The position numbers were made by a program, and so were the translations under genes. Below are positions 1 to 11,051 of a stretch of DNA of 64,000 nt, in pieces (position 1 is the stretch's first letter; the number at the start of each line of letters is the position of its first letter). The notes beneath the pieces are model-generated. The model worked only from the letters and a program-made list of their open reading frames with translations. It had not been told where the DNA came from and did no database searches. This stretch comes from Spongilla lacustris (Eukaryota; Porifera; Demospongiae; Spongillida; Spongillidae), in the NCBI GenBank assembly GCA_949361645.1, contig OX442418.1:12062632-12126631 (forward strand). The letters are read 5' to 3'.

Positions 1-770
1 TGTGTGACGTATTACATGATGGTTCATGTCATATATGGACACATGTCATGTGTTAGTTATTGTTTGAACATAGCACATGGGTATAATAATGGAAAACATA
101 CCAACCAGTGTACACTTAAAATGATGTCTGAACACATATTTTCAAGGCATAGGTTACAGTTATGTATAGTAATGTGGGATACGTTTTGGGTAACCTGCCA
201 ACAAGTTCAATATGGTTTTCTTTTATAAAGAACATGAAAATTGCATGCTCTACATATGGCTGTTGTAGCAGCAAGAAGTTCATTTTATGACCTGCATGTA
301 CACATTTATATATGTATTTATAAAGTACATTCTTAAAAGACAATGGTAAGCATTCTTAATAGAAATTGTTGTTTTTTAGGAGATATATATATTTCTGGAT
401 CATTGTTGTAGTAGGATATCCATATATTTTACAACCATGTATGCAATATTTCTGTTTATCCCTTTGAGTCATTCAGTTTCTCTAGTTTGATAAAAATGCT
501 AAAAGTATATTATGATGATGTGACCACTATATGACATTTCTTTCCTTTATTTGGTCAAACAATGTGAATACCAATCATCCCATATCAGAAGGTAAGTTAT
601 GGTAGTTGGTTATTGTAGGTTATGATGTGTTTGTCATTGTACCCACCACCTATGATGGCTGATGTTATTTTGTATTACATGATGGTTCATAGTACGAAGT
701 TCATACCATGCTGTGCAATGTACACTACATGTATATGTATATTTACAATCAAATTTCAAATTTGTAGCAA
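1..770 (+). repeat. ANK-locus intron-type repeat unit
   Basis: AT-rich non-coding DNA made of blocks that recur many times in this window, for example near 2775-2950, 29310-29480, 32680-32830 and 33395-33540. The best conserved block ends at 586-597 with CAG, then AAG, then GTAAGT, which looks like a 3' splice site directly followed by a 5' splice site. No ankyrin exon is present here. The block stops abruptly at about 770 and resumes at about 2512, so it is interrupted by an insert. Short open frames in this stretch are not convincing. Confidence 0.7.
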
Positions 771-2511
771 AATCAGGACCCACGGTAGTGGGTCCTATGT
801 AGGATTGGCTTCGTGGGCGTGGTTTTCGATCGAGCGTTTTAAAACGGTAACGAAGCGTTGCCTTTACTCGCCAGCTCGCATGTAATCCATCACAAACATG
901 ACAGATATGCACATATAACGTGAGCTTCGCTAAACAGTGCCGTTTACGTGGAGTGACAAGTCGGTACCAAAATTCCGCCATTTAATTTTTGTTCATCTCC
1001 TCCTCCTCCTCCGTCGTCTTCCGTTCATCATGTATAACTCGCGACAGGAACGTCGTAAGAAGACGAGATTAGCTTCAAAAAGTAGCATTTGATTTCCAAA
1101 CGGGCCCTTTCATACAAATAAGACCTACAGTTGTAAGCTGGTGATGAAATGCCGTGAAATGACACGAGCAGGTGCAATTCATTATCGGGGTTGCCTAGCA
1201 GTATGCAATATGACGTCACATAAGCGTCTTAATTTACTGTTGCCAGGCTACCACAATTAACGTACACAGCTGCAGCACAGGCGGTTCTAATAATTCAGCA
1301 AAGGACCAAGCCAAAGAAAACGGCTCGTTTCGGTTAGCAAGGAGAACTATATAGGTAGGCCTATCAACAACATCTTAGCGTTAACCATACATACAATGCA
1401 ACTTTCATCAACCTTACCACCATGTAACAGTGTTCTTTAAGGAGGGAGGGGTTCCCCCTCCCTTACCCTCCCCTTTTTATTCCATTTCATGGAGTGTTGG
1501 TTACATCCGTTATTTAGTAAAAAAAGAAAGTGAGGAGGGTGAGGGACCCCTCCCTCTTACATAAAGAGTCAAATTAAGTCCCCACAAGCAATAAATAATT
1601 GCAAATTGGGGGGGCCCCTCTACCTGTATCTTTTGGTTCAAATTAAAGCTACAACTATCTACGATATACCAATTGGGGTTTAGTGAATCGACTAACGCGG
1701 TTAAGATAGAAGCCTGATACATTGGACCCGGTACTTTGGGCCCGGTTCTAATTTGCCAGTATGCTTCAAGTAGTTATTCCTTCCAACCCCAACCCCAAAA
1801 CGGATTCTACGCAGTTCAGTGAGTGGATTGGACTAATACAATACCCAGAAACCCTTTGCAATACCCTCCGGCAAAGCCTATATATGTTTACCTTAAGGTC
1901 CTATACGGCCACCTCGACAGCTGCACGTGTCACTCGATTCCGACAAATCGCGGTGGTGATACGCTGCCAAACAACAATAGAAGCAATAGTTGTTCCTTTA
2001 AACAACACCTAAAACTGAACTAGTCCATATAAAGATTGCTATTTTCCACACGCTTATCTACAGCTACGTGTGCATGTATTGTTCACTGATACGCAGCAGC
2101 TGCCATTAGTAATTTGAAACCAAGCAACGTACGCGCGCGCTCCGTTAATTGCATAAAATTAAAAAGCCTTGCCTTAGCCATGATCACTCCTGGCAGAGAA
2201 AAAAAATTAGGGGAACAAGTAAATCAAAAACTTCTCTATCGAGAAAGTGATTGGTGGGATGTAGGATTGGTGGTGCAAAAAGCAAGGAAACAAGGTACAG
2301 TGTGTTAAAGTGAGGTTTGGTAGGATCCTACAACTTTAACAGTCCTACATTTGCAAATAGGCTTCTTCATTTGCAAATTCAGGACTGTAAGTTGTAGGAT
2401 CCTACCAAACCTCACTTTAACACACTGTACCTTGTTTCCTTGCTTTTTGCACCACCAATCCTACATCCCACCAATCACTTTCTCGATAGAGAAGTTTTTG
2501 ATTTACTTGTT
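771..2511. other. 1.7-kb insert splitting a repeat unit
   Basis: The flanks (up to about 770 and from about 2512) read continuously as one repeat unit when compared with the uninterrupted copy near 3470-3510, so 771-2511 is an insertion. It starts with a short palindrome (776-795, GGACCCA with TGGGTCC), has a CpG-richer first half, runs of C and G near 1440-1620, and ends in the long hairpin at 2214-2511. I see no transposase or other recognisable gene in it. Origin unknown; possibly a non-autonomous element. Confidence 0.5.
2214..2511. repeat. Long near-perfect hairpin
   Basis: Inverted repeat with arms 2214-2358 and 2369-2511, about 143 bp each, differing by only a few bases, around a 10-base loop. 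The right arm ends exactly where the interrupted repeat unit resumes. Near identity of the arms suggests a recent origin. A transcript would fold into a dsRNA stem of about 140 bp. Confidence 0.9.
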
Positions 2512-3570
2512 AAATAGAAGAAAGGCAATGGTACATGTAGCTTCACAATAAAATGATTTATCATTAAAATTGTTGTGGTAATGTTCCACTAGGACGTTAA
2601 TGTATTTACAACCATGTATGCATGTGAATTACTTTTCTGTTAATCCTTTCATGCATATGTATTTCTGTTAATCCTTTTGAGTCATTCTGTTTCTCTAGTT
2701 TGATAAATATGCTAAGCGTATTTTATGATATAACCAGTTAGAATAAAATGCTAAATGTATTGTGTCAGTGTTTTATGACGTGACCATTATATGACATTTT
2801 GTTATTCCTTTCCTTTATTTGGTCAAACAATGTGAATACCAATCATCCCATATCAGGAGGTAAGTTATGATAGTTGGTTATTGTAGGTTATGATGTGTTT
2901 GTCATTGTACTCACCAGCTGTGATGTAGATGTTATTTTGTATGCTACAGTGGGTAGCCCAATAATCTATAATGTGATAACACATGTCTACAATCATGGGA
3001 ACAGGACTGTGTATTTGTATTTGGCATATGTTTTTATCATGGGAACCATGACAACCACTGTGCACAAAATCTTTATCATGAAAGGGGCATTTATAACCTT
3101 CCATTCATGAGTAGCATATGCATATGCATGTGTGCAGTCAATGCACCAGGGGAGTGGTAGGAGGATGGAGCAATAGAGCAAAGCAAACCAACAGTTCAGC
3201 TTTGGGGATGTACGATTGTGTACATCAGGAACCCAATAGAAGTAATTTTGGTTGGAATTTATGTAAAATGCCTTTTAGCAAATGCATGTGGATAATTTTG
3301 CACAAATGTACGATTTCTGATCAATCCTATAGGCAAGCAGGAAGTTCAGAAGAATTTCCTTATTGCAAGCATTTTATAAAGAATATTATAATTACTTGCT
3401 CAGCACGAAGTTCATACCATGCTGTGCAATGCACACTACATGTACATGTATATTTACAATCAAATTTCAAATTTGTAGCAAAAGTAAATAGAGGAAAGAC
3501 AATGGTACATGTAGCTCCACAATAAAATGATTTATCATTAAAATTGTTGTGGTAATGTTCCACTAGGACG
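2512..3570 (+). repeat. ANK-locus repeat unit with splice-like module
   Basis: Continuation of the repeat unit. It includes the module CAG-GAG-GTAAGT at 2854-2865 and the downstream blocks shared with 28.9-31.2 kb and 33-36 kb (the stretch around GGGAACCATGACAACCACTG, and the stretch around 3150-3260). No ankyrin exon is visible. No gene called. Confidence 0.7.
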
Positions 3571-4533
3571 TTAACCTTTAATCTATTTTCATCCTTAAGT
3601 GAGGATGGAAATCCTGAATTAAGGATGACTTTACGCCGCTCGTATCGACATAAATTCGAATGGTATTGATGATTTTTTAATTTTATTTAGCTTCTGTAGG
3701 CTTTCATCTAAACAGCACTATTCATTTTAGTCATTCAAATCTTTATTTCTTTTAGAAAAAACAATGTTTAGGCTTAATTAACTTTTTCGTTCAAAAATAA
3801 TGCCGCGGTTACCATCAAAGTCGGGTATAAGTTTGAGGAAAGAGCAGGAAGCTTACTTTCAAGATAGAAACTGTTACTAAGATCTGTAAGGAGAGCCATA
3901 TAAGCAAATTAAACAATATGGGACACAGGAGGTACGAGCATCGAATTAACTCAAGGCGGACTAAGGGAACCGAGTCAGAGCGGGTGGTACAATGGTTAGC
4001 CTCTGCAAAATAAAAATAAAAAAGCATTTCTGTCGTTGAGAGCGATGCAGAAATGCCTGGCATTGGTAGAAATGCTGTCACCAGTACTGTTGGCACATAA
4101 AAAGAAGTGGCGGATGCTCGGACAGTGATAATAAATTACCCTTTTCTGTTATTTTGTGTACAAGTTTGATAAAAATACAAGTTCTACCAAGAATCTGGAG
4201 GTGCTACCACCAATAAGTAGTGAAAAGGAGTAAAATTGATATGCTCAATGCTCTTTGTAGGCATTACAAACTATAAAATGCTAATCATTTAATTTATGTA
4301 CGCGGGAGCAACGAACGTGCTTATGCATCCTTGAAGTTTGGGCAGCTTTCTAGATGATAAAAATTATTTCATGCTATAGAATGTGTGCACCATTGTTGAA
4401 ACAAACAGCTTTTATGTTTTAATGATTTTAATTTTCACTGCAATGGTTGTTATAAACGTCAGAACTCACCATCCTGAATTCAGGATTTTACCGATCCTGA
4501 ATTCAGGATCGTTTCACGCAGATTAAAGGTTAA
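3571..4533. mobile_element. piggyBac-like MITE, 955 bp
   Basis: The element spans 3575-4529 and is flanked on both sides by TTAA (3571-3574 and 4530-4533), the target duplication typical of piggyBac transposons. Its termini are inverted: CCTTTAATCT at the left and AGATTAAAGG at the right. Removing the element and one TTAA restores the repeat-unit sequence seen at 2589-2610. No transposase frame is visible, so it is non-autonomous. Family assignment rests on TTAA and the termini only. Confidence 0.8.
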
Positions 4534-4612
4534 TGTATTTACAACCATGTATGTATGCATATGAATTACTTTTCTGTTAATCCTTTCTGTTTCTCTACAT
4601 GTATGTTGTGGT

Positions 4613-7600
4613 CTTTCACACTAATTTTATTTACAGAAAAAAAACCATTATGACAATGAATGACACAAGTTATAAAACACTATAAAAACTACACACCCTA
4701 AAAGTCAGTAAAAGAAGGTGAAAAAAGTGTTCCTAGGATGGAGGCAGCATTGCCCCTTTGTACAGCCACTGAAAGACGTTGGAGCAGGTAGCTGTAACTT
4801 TTTGTGTCACCAGTTGTGGCTGAGAGCCTGTGACCTAGCTCCTTCAGGAAGATCTGGGAAAGAGGACCAACTACTCCTGATGTCTCATAGGCAATAGGGG
4901 TAAAACATATGCCCGGGTGTCCATCCAGATAAGAGTATTTGACCTTTTTCCGGTCCTCTGCCTGACTGGCAACAGCACCTGCTACCATAGTGGACTGTGC
5001 CAGGTGAGATGGGGCATAGGTGTCGGAACAGGTGGCATCCCAAACCAAAAGGTTCCCGTTCTTCCATGGAACCATGGTGATACCGTCAGGACGTTTCCCA
5101 TCAGAGCGGTCTAGGCCTGTGGGTTCTAGTCTGGATGGGATGTGGGAGGTGGTCAGGGCTCGATGGATAATTTCATTTAGAGCAGCATGACGATAATGAC
5201 GACCAGTACTAAACCGACAGCTGAGACCATGAAGTCCAAACTGGTCAACTGCTGCACCACAATGCTGGCAAGAATGTGGGCTACATAGAGCTACTCCAAG
5301 GCGGAGACCAACTGCCACCCTAATCGTCTCATTGTCCATTCTAAGGCCCAGTGAAGAGTTAGGGACAGCATGAAGCCAGGCACCAGACTCCTTCCTGGAG
5401 ACAGCCAGTAGGCGAGCCCTAGTGATGGCATCAGAAGCTTGGTCTAACAAAGCTGCAGAGACTGCCTCTACCCTTGGAGAGTCCCATGCCTTTTGCGAAA
5501 AAGATGCTTTTTCCTGAGGAGGAGATTGTTGATGGCCCTGTGACCACACAGAGATTGCTGTGTCCTTGTGAAGCAGGTCTGTGGAAAGGAGACGTGGTGG
5601 TAGGATCTTGTTAACAAGGTCCTGAGAGCTGTGCAAAGAAGCAAGGAAAGCTGATGGTGCTAGCTGTACAGCACTCCGAATGCCAAGGCCCCCAAAACGA
5701 ACAGGAAGTGTGGCCTGGGTTCAGGCTGCTTCACCAAGGCAGATGTTTGTGATGGAACAAAGAATTTTTCGAAGTTCATCATCATAGGATTGCAGAGTGG
5801 GTGACAGAAAACAGGATGATGTCCGCAGTAGGTACAATAGCTTTGGGATGGCAAAAGCATTGCGGAGTAGGAGGATTGCATCATGTGAGAAAATGTGCTG
5901 CAATCTCTCACCCATTAAACTTAGTATCCCTCTCTTCTTTGAGATTGCAGCAGTGATTGAACTGATATCACCAATTGGGGATCCCAGTAAGGTGGCATCG
6001 CGAGGATCTATGGATTGAGCATTGGGAAAAAGCAGTAGCATGTCAGAATGGACAGATGGGTCATTAGTGATAACTTCAGTCTTTGTATGGTTCAGCTTTA
6101 GGCCAAGCTGCTTTGCTGCCAGCTCAAAATTCTGGACATCACGGGAGACATCAGCAAGGCTACCTCCAAAGGTGACATCATCCAAATAGCCTAGTATGAG
6201 TTCAGAGGTCAGTTCGGAGATCAGGTTGTGTAGAGTGAGGCAGAAGAGGAGAGGGCCTAGAGGATCTCCCTGCTGTACACCTTCTGCTGACAATATGATC
6301 TTATCTCCCCAAAATAGAGAGGATGGAGAGGAGTAGGCTGAGTGCACCAGGGGGTAGAGCTCAGGTACTAGCTTTTTCACAGCCAACAACATCTTGTCAC
6401 GTCGGATAGAATTGAAAGCATTGCTAAAATCTAGCTTTAGAAGTAGCATATCAGGTGGTAGAGAGTGTAGGTATTGTCTGGCAGCATGAACTGCAGCTTC
6501 TGCTCCACCCTTGACGCCAAAACCTAGCTGCCGCGGGGCAAGTAGAGATGACATATTATCAGTGACTTTGTTGCCTGCAATTTTTGCAACAAGGCGGCGT
6601 AAAGTACAGCCAACAGCAATAGGCCGTATGCCCCCATCTTTCTTTTCCAAAGCAATCAGGTTTGCTCCAAAGAAAAAGGGGCGAATAGAGGTAGGAACCT
6701 TTCCCTGGATTACTAGGCTGGAAAAGAGAGACAAGGCTGTGAGCAGTGATTTACCTCCACTGCCTGCTGAAGGTCCAGTCAGGTCTTTGAGATGTTGTGG
6801 CCTAAGACCATCTGGACCACCTGCAGAGCCATTGGGGAAAGATCTGATTGCTCTTGCCACTTCCTCTTCAGGGATGGAAAACAAGGTGGATTCATTGTCA
6901 GGCAAAGGTGGAATACAATTATCAGGAGGCGGTGCTGGATGCTTTTGGAGGAGGGCGTTGTGGGTGGCGTCATTGAAAGGTGCAATAGTGTCCTCAGACA
7001 CACACAACCGAACAGCACCAATGAAATCACCTTCCTCGATCTTGGTTGACACACGAGAGGCGAGTTGCACCAGCGGATCACGTGTCTTCCGTCTTGGCAT
7101 CTTTGGTCTAGGCAAATATGCTGTGGGGTCTAACTCGTCTTTTATGTGAGAGATCACCAAGGTAGCCAAAGAAACATGGGTAGCACCTCTGGCAGGGACA
7201 TGAAAAGCACGAGTACCAAAACGGAGAAGGCGATCCCATGACGCACTGTTATTGGTTGCTACAACTGATGATAATATGGATGCCAGCTTAGTGGCACCTT
7301 GGTCTCTAGCTGCACGAGGAATCCACTTCAGCAGCTTGAAAGGCGTCCTTGCGGAAGAAAGAATTTCAGGTGGCGATATTGAAGGTGGTGGCTCATTTCC
7401 GGTTAGACCAGACTGAAAGCTACTTGCGGCCGGTGATTTGTGGGAGCCAGAGCAGCGTGAATTTGTTGGGCCATGTATTCGAGTTACCCCTGCCTTCGTC
7501 AGGGAGACATTACGATGGCATACAGTGCAAGTAAGAGCTGTGACAGACTCTGGAGATTGAGAAGTGCTGTTGTTGGCATTAACCGGATCCTCTAACAGAC

Positions 7601-7964
7601 TGCTACATGAGGTCGCGGACAGCTGGCAAGATGGTTGACAGGAAGGCAGCTGTTGCACGTCAATCTGTAACTGTGGCTGGAAAAGATTTGGCTGAGAGAG
7701 TGATTGGTAAACTGTTACTTTGTTTTGACAGTAACCATGATTTGATAAGTGGCAATTTGTACATGGCTTTTTCGCTCTCGCACACACGCAACGTGTGCAT
7801 TTTGCTTGGTTGCCGTTGCAATTGCAACAGCGAGACTTACTTGACTTACTTGTAAATTGAAACGCCGATAAACTTTGATGATTGCGGTCAGACATGCTAA
7901 TACGATACGACCACAAAAACATTCATCTACCAACCCGCCATTACTTATAAAAAAAACATGGTAC
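4613..7964 (-). mobile_element. Non-LTR retrotransposon with restriction-like endonuclease
   Basis: A 3.35-kb element on the minus strand that interrupts a repeat unit. The 10-bp duplication ATGTTGTGGT lies on both sides (4603-4612 and 7965-7974), and the empty site is seen near 31270-31290. The coding region runs almost end to end with very short untranslated ends. The protein has a Cys-rich N terminus, a reverse transcriptase and a C-terminal zinc finger plus restriction-like endonuclease, an R2/NeSL-type organisation. Both ends and the target duplication are preserved, so this appears to be a full-length insertion. Confidence 0.8.
4698..7922 (-). pseudogene. Reverse transcriptase/endonuclease polyprotein, one internal stop
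   Basis: One reading frame of 1,075 codons from ATG at 7922, broken by a single in-frame TGA at 5721-5723. Cys-rich CXC-like cluster at residues 32-65; a second C-x2-C...H...C group near 132-157. RT motifs: RPIAVG (433-438), catalytic Asp in KLDFSNAF (D498), QQGDPLGP (550-557), YLDD (579-582). After the stop the same frame gives VRFGGLGIRS, then a C-x2-C-x8-H-x3-C finger, then RPD followed by D-A-T, the restriction-like endonuclease signature. Such proteins cut target DNA and prime cDNA synthesis on it. A second Met at residue 10 could be the start. With a single stop this is either a recently inactivated copy or a base-call issue. Confidence 0.85.
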
Positions 7965-8220
7965 ATGTTGTGGTTCATTAAAATGCTAAATGTATTGTGT
8001 CAGTATTTTATGATGTGACCATTATATGACATTTTGTTATTCCTTTCCTTTATTTGGTCAAACAATGTGAATACCAATCATACCATATCAGGAGGTAAGC
8101 TATGGGAGTTGGTTATTGTAGGTTATGATGTGTTTGTAATTGTACTCATGTATGATGGTAGATGTTATTTTGTATGCTACTAGTGTTCATGTTAAATATT
8201 GATGTCTGGCATATGTATTT
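7965..8220 (+). repeat. Repeat unit with splice-like module
   Basis: Continuation of the unit interrupted by the retroelement. It carries the module CAG-GAG-GTAAGC at 8089-8100. It ends at about 8220 where unrelated GC-richer sequence begins. No coding exon recognised. Confidence 0.65.
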
Positions 8221-8232
8221 TTAGCCTCGTCC

Positions 8233-8278
8233 CCAGGCCCTGTTTTTATAAGTTGCGGGGGCGAAAAACAGGGCCTGG
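8233..8278. repeat. Short hairpin
   Basis: CCAGGCCCTGTTTTT at 8233-8247 is the reverse complement of AAAAACAGGGCCTGG at 8264-8278. It lies at the junction from AT-rich repeats to GC-richer DNA. Possibly the end of a small foldback element. Confidence 0.6.
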
Positions 8279-8479
8279 TATACACTGGCAGGGTCCTAGC
8301 GCGCATGCGCTAGCCATTACCAATACGCTTGGTAATCGCATACTGTTGTAATTTTTGTTTGTAAACCTTTCCGTGCACCATCTCGTTCTCAGCGTAAACT
8401 CTTCCTCGTCGTATATGTAGAGTTTCGTATGTCGACTTACTATCCCTGCTCCTTAGACCACCTCTACGATTGGTACGTG

Positions 8480-8721
8480 TAGGCTGGCCACCTCACGCTA
8501 CTTGCCATCTTTAGCCGAAGCCACAATGTTGACAACCTATTTGTACTCTCGTGGTGCGCACTCATTGGAACTACCCAACTATTGGTGACGAGGTATCGAC
8601 GGACAAGGCCTTTGTGTAAGTGTTGGGTATTTCAAATGAGTGCGCACCACGAGAGTACAAGTAGGTTGTCAGCATTGTGGCTTCAGCTAATGATGGCAAG
8701 TAGCGTGAGGTAGCCAGCCTA
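8480..8721. repeat. Inverted repeat with 100-bp arms
   Basis: Arms 8480-8580 and about 8620-8721 are imperfect reverse complements, sharing for example GTGCGCAC and ACTCTCGTGG with their complements, with about 40 bases between. No open frame of note. Likely a foldback MITE upstream of the kinase gene. Confidence 0.75.
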
Positions 8722-8739
8722 CAGAGGCTACACCAGTGT

Positions 8740-8965
8740 TGCCGCGGTTGACCGGTTGGAGGAAGTCACGGACGGCCAGTTGACCGGAATAGACCTCTGG
8801 CGGTCACGGTCACGGCTAGAGATAGCCGTGACCATTCCATACGGTCACGATCACGGGCAGGCCGTTTGAAACCTATCCGGCACGGTCACGGACAGTTTTG
8901 AACCGTCAAAAACCGCCACTTCATACTTACCGGTCACGGCAGACGGTCTTAGTCGGTCAAAACGT
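8740..8965. promoter_or_regulatory. Cluster of GGTCACGG motifs
   Basis: A CpG-rich stretch with at least five copies of GGTCACGG or one-base variants and their inverses (near 8766, 8803, 8826, 8842, 8882, 8931), including two overlapping copies at 8803-8815. It lies about 300-500 bases upstream of the kinase open frame. GGTCA resembles a nuclear-receptor half-site. Regulatory function is inference; it may instead be a decayed tandem repeat. Confidence 0.35.
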
Positions 8966-9255
8966 GCATACGTGTGTATTGCCAGCGTATATAACTCCGC
9001 ATGCACTGCTGGTCATTGACTCATCGGTTTGCATGTATATAGATGCGGCTTTCTACTGATACCAGATGCAATCATATATATAGCAATGATTCAACGGATA
9101 AATACAAAGAAGAATATATATGGACATAATGGAAACAGCCTGAAGAGAATTAAGGAGGTGAGAATGGAAATTAGGGCTGGCACTTCAGTTCTTTTTGCAG
9201 CGTAAAAGCAAAATCCTTTCAAGCCTGTCTGCGCGCATGCCTCAATTCTCCATGC

Positions 9256-10761
9256 ATGCATGCATGCACGCACCTCTTTCTGTCAAGGATTAGCTTCAAT
9301 TGGGAAAAACACGTTCAGAAGGTGTACTTGACGCTGGAACAGCCAAATATTTTAGTGTCATCTTTGCTATATTCGGAAAATTTCTGCTACACCAGTCCAT
9401 GGCATTATTTTTCAGCTGAGACACGAGCTGCATTGGCAGAAGACGGAGCCATTGCTGCAGAGAGAAAAGCCACTGCAGCTGAGCAGAGAGCCATTATAGC
9501 TGAAAAAGAGTGTGCTATTGTCAAACAGAGATTGTCCGACACTTTAAAACAAGCTGCTGTAGCTGAAGAGAGCATTAGAACTACAGAAAGAAGGGCCACT
9601 ATTGATGAAGAGAGAGCGTCTGCTGCCAACGAGAAAGCCAAAACACAAGAAAAACGAGCAAAATTGGCAGAGGCAAGGGCTGCTGCAGCAGAGAAGAGGG
9701 CCTCTGTAGCAGAAGAGAGGGCCAAAGTGGTGGAAATGGAGGCCATTGCTGCTGAAAAGAATGTCATTGCTACTAATACCAAAGTAGTGGCATTGGAGGA
9801 GAGAGCCCGCAAAGCTGAAGGTACTGTGGCAATGTTGCAGGAACGTGCACGTATATCTGATAACAGAATAGCAGAGCTTATGCAAACAAATACAGCTTTG
9901 GAGCAAAGGGTCACAGGAGCAGAGCAGCAGATCCAGCACCTGACCTTGCAGTGCAAAGACCTGCAAGAACAGCTTGATAAAGCCAATACCCCTACATGGG
10001 TTGTAAAGAAAGAGGATATTGTGTTGACTGACAAGGAGCTGGGCAGAGGAGGATGGGGTGTGGTGAAGGCAGCAAAGTTCTGTGGACTTGAGGTGGCTGC
10101 TAAACTCCTTCATGGTGCAATCCTATCTCCCCACTACCAGCAGCTGTTCATGAGAGAAATGAACATGTCTGCACTGGTACGTCATCCTAACATAGTACTA
10201 TTCATTGGAGCCACCATGGATCAAGTGTGTGTCATCCTAACAGAGCTGATGCACACCTCTCTAAGGGCAGTGCTGGAAGATAAGACAAAGAACAAGGTAA
10301 CCCTCTCACGTCAACAAGTGTGCACTATTGCCACTGATGTTGCTAGAGCCCTAAATTATTTGCATTTGATGAAGCCAGATGCCATCATTCACCGAGATGT
10401 AAGCAGTAGCAATGTGCTCCTTGAGCCGTTAGGAGGAGACATGTGGAAGACCAAGTTGTCAGACTTTGGGTCATGCAACTTTGCCCGCCAGGTGGCTACA
10501 GAGGGCCCTGGCAATGCCACATATGCAGCTCCTGAGAGCCTTGATCCTGAGCTGCAATCTCCCAAAATGGATGTGTTCAGTTATGGCATTCTTCTGCTGG
10601 AAATGGCACATGGTCAGTTTCCTGAAGTACAAAGAAGGCAAGAACTTATCAGAAAGCTCTCCTGGTCAAATATGAAAATATTGATAGAAAACTGCACAGC
10701 AAGAGATAAGAATAATCGTCCAAACATTGCTGATGTACTGATAAGACTTCCTAATATGTAG
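9256..10761 (+). CDS. Coiled-coil TKL-family protein kinase (3' exon)
   Basis: Open from ATG 9256 to TAG 10759-10761 (501 codons). TTATTTTTCAG ends at 9415 like a 3' splice site, so the true exon probably starts at 9416 and the first 53 codons may be intron. Residues 54-250 are Ala/Glu/Arg-rich heptads of the AEERA type, a long coiled coil. The kinase domain follows (about 256-500): GRGGWG (263-268), VAAK with K283, alpha-C E301, HRDVSSSN with D381, DFG at D403, AAPE, and DVFSYG. All catalytic residues are present, so it should be an active Ser/Thr kinase; the HRDVSSSN loop fits the TKL group. Upstream exons were not found. Because ANK-type intron repeats lie upstream, an ANK-coiled-coil-kinase gene is possible but unproven. 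Confidence 0.85.
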   Translation: MHACTHLFLSRISFNWEKHVQKVYLTLEQPNILVSSLLYSENFCYTSPWHYFSAETRAALAEDGAIAAERKATAAEQRAIIAEKECAIVKQRLSDTLKQAAVAEESIRTTERRATIDEERASAANEKAKTQEKRAKLAEARAAAAEKRASVAEERAKVVEMEAIAAEKNVIATNTKVVALEERARKAEGTVAMLQERARISDNRIAELMQTNTALEQRVTGAEQQIQHLTLQCKDLQEQLDKANTPTWVVKKEDIVLTDKELGRGGWGVVKAAKFCGLEVAAKLLHGAILSPHYQQLFMREMNMSALVRHPNIVLFIGATMDQVCVILTELMHTSLRAVLEDKTKNKVTLSRQQVCTIATDVARALNYLHLMKPDAIIHRDVSSSNVLLEPLGGDMWKTKLSDFGSCNFARQVATEGPGNATYAAPESLDPELQSPKMDVFSYGILLLEMAHGQFPEVQRRQELIRKLSWSNMKILIENCTARDKNNRPNIADVLIRLPNM

Positions 10762-11051
10762 ATGTGTGGAGATTAGGTTGTAGTGTAATTCTGAGACATT
10801 GCTAGAAACTGTACGTAATATTAATTGTAGGTGTGTTGAGAATGTTGTAGGTGTAATTCTGAGATTTTCCTAAAAAACTGTAAATAACTTTTTTCTAATG
10901 ATACGTGAACATATAATAAGGTGCAATTTCTAAGTAAATGGAAACAAAATTTGAAATATTCTTGTATTTCTATGCCCTGTCTGTGACGTACTTCTTACAC
11001 ATTGTAAATCTGACTACATACAGTCAAGGAGTTTAATGGCACTGAGTTTAC
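10762..11051. other. 3' flank of kinase gene, no gene seen
   Basis: AT-rich sequence. An AATAAG at 10916-10921 could be a weak polyadenylation signal for the kinase transcript. A near-repeat of a 40-base phrase (GTAATTCTGAGA) occurs at 10780-10870. Nothing else supported. Confidence 0.4.

Noticed and set aside
634..981. Minus-strand frame starting MAEFWYRLVTPRK
   Set aside because: It crosses the border between the insert and the repeat unit, so its two halves come from unrelated sequences.
9256..9415. First 53 codons of the kinase frame
   Set aside because: Not rejected outright, but the repetitive ATGCATGCATGC start, the coding-unlike composition and the AG acceptor at 9415 make intron more likely than protein.
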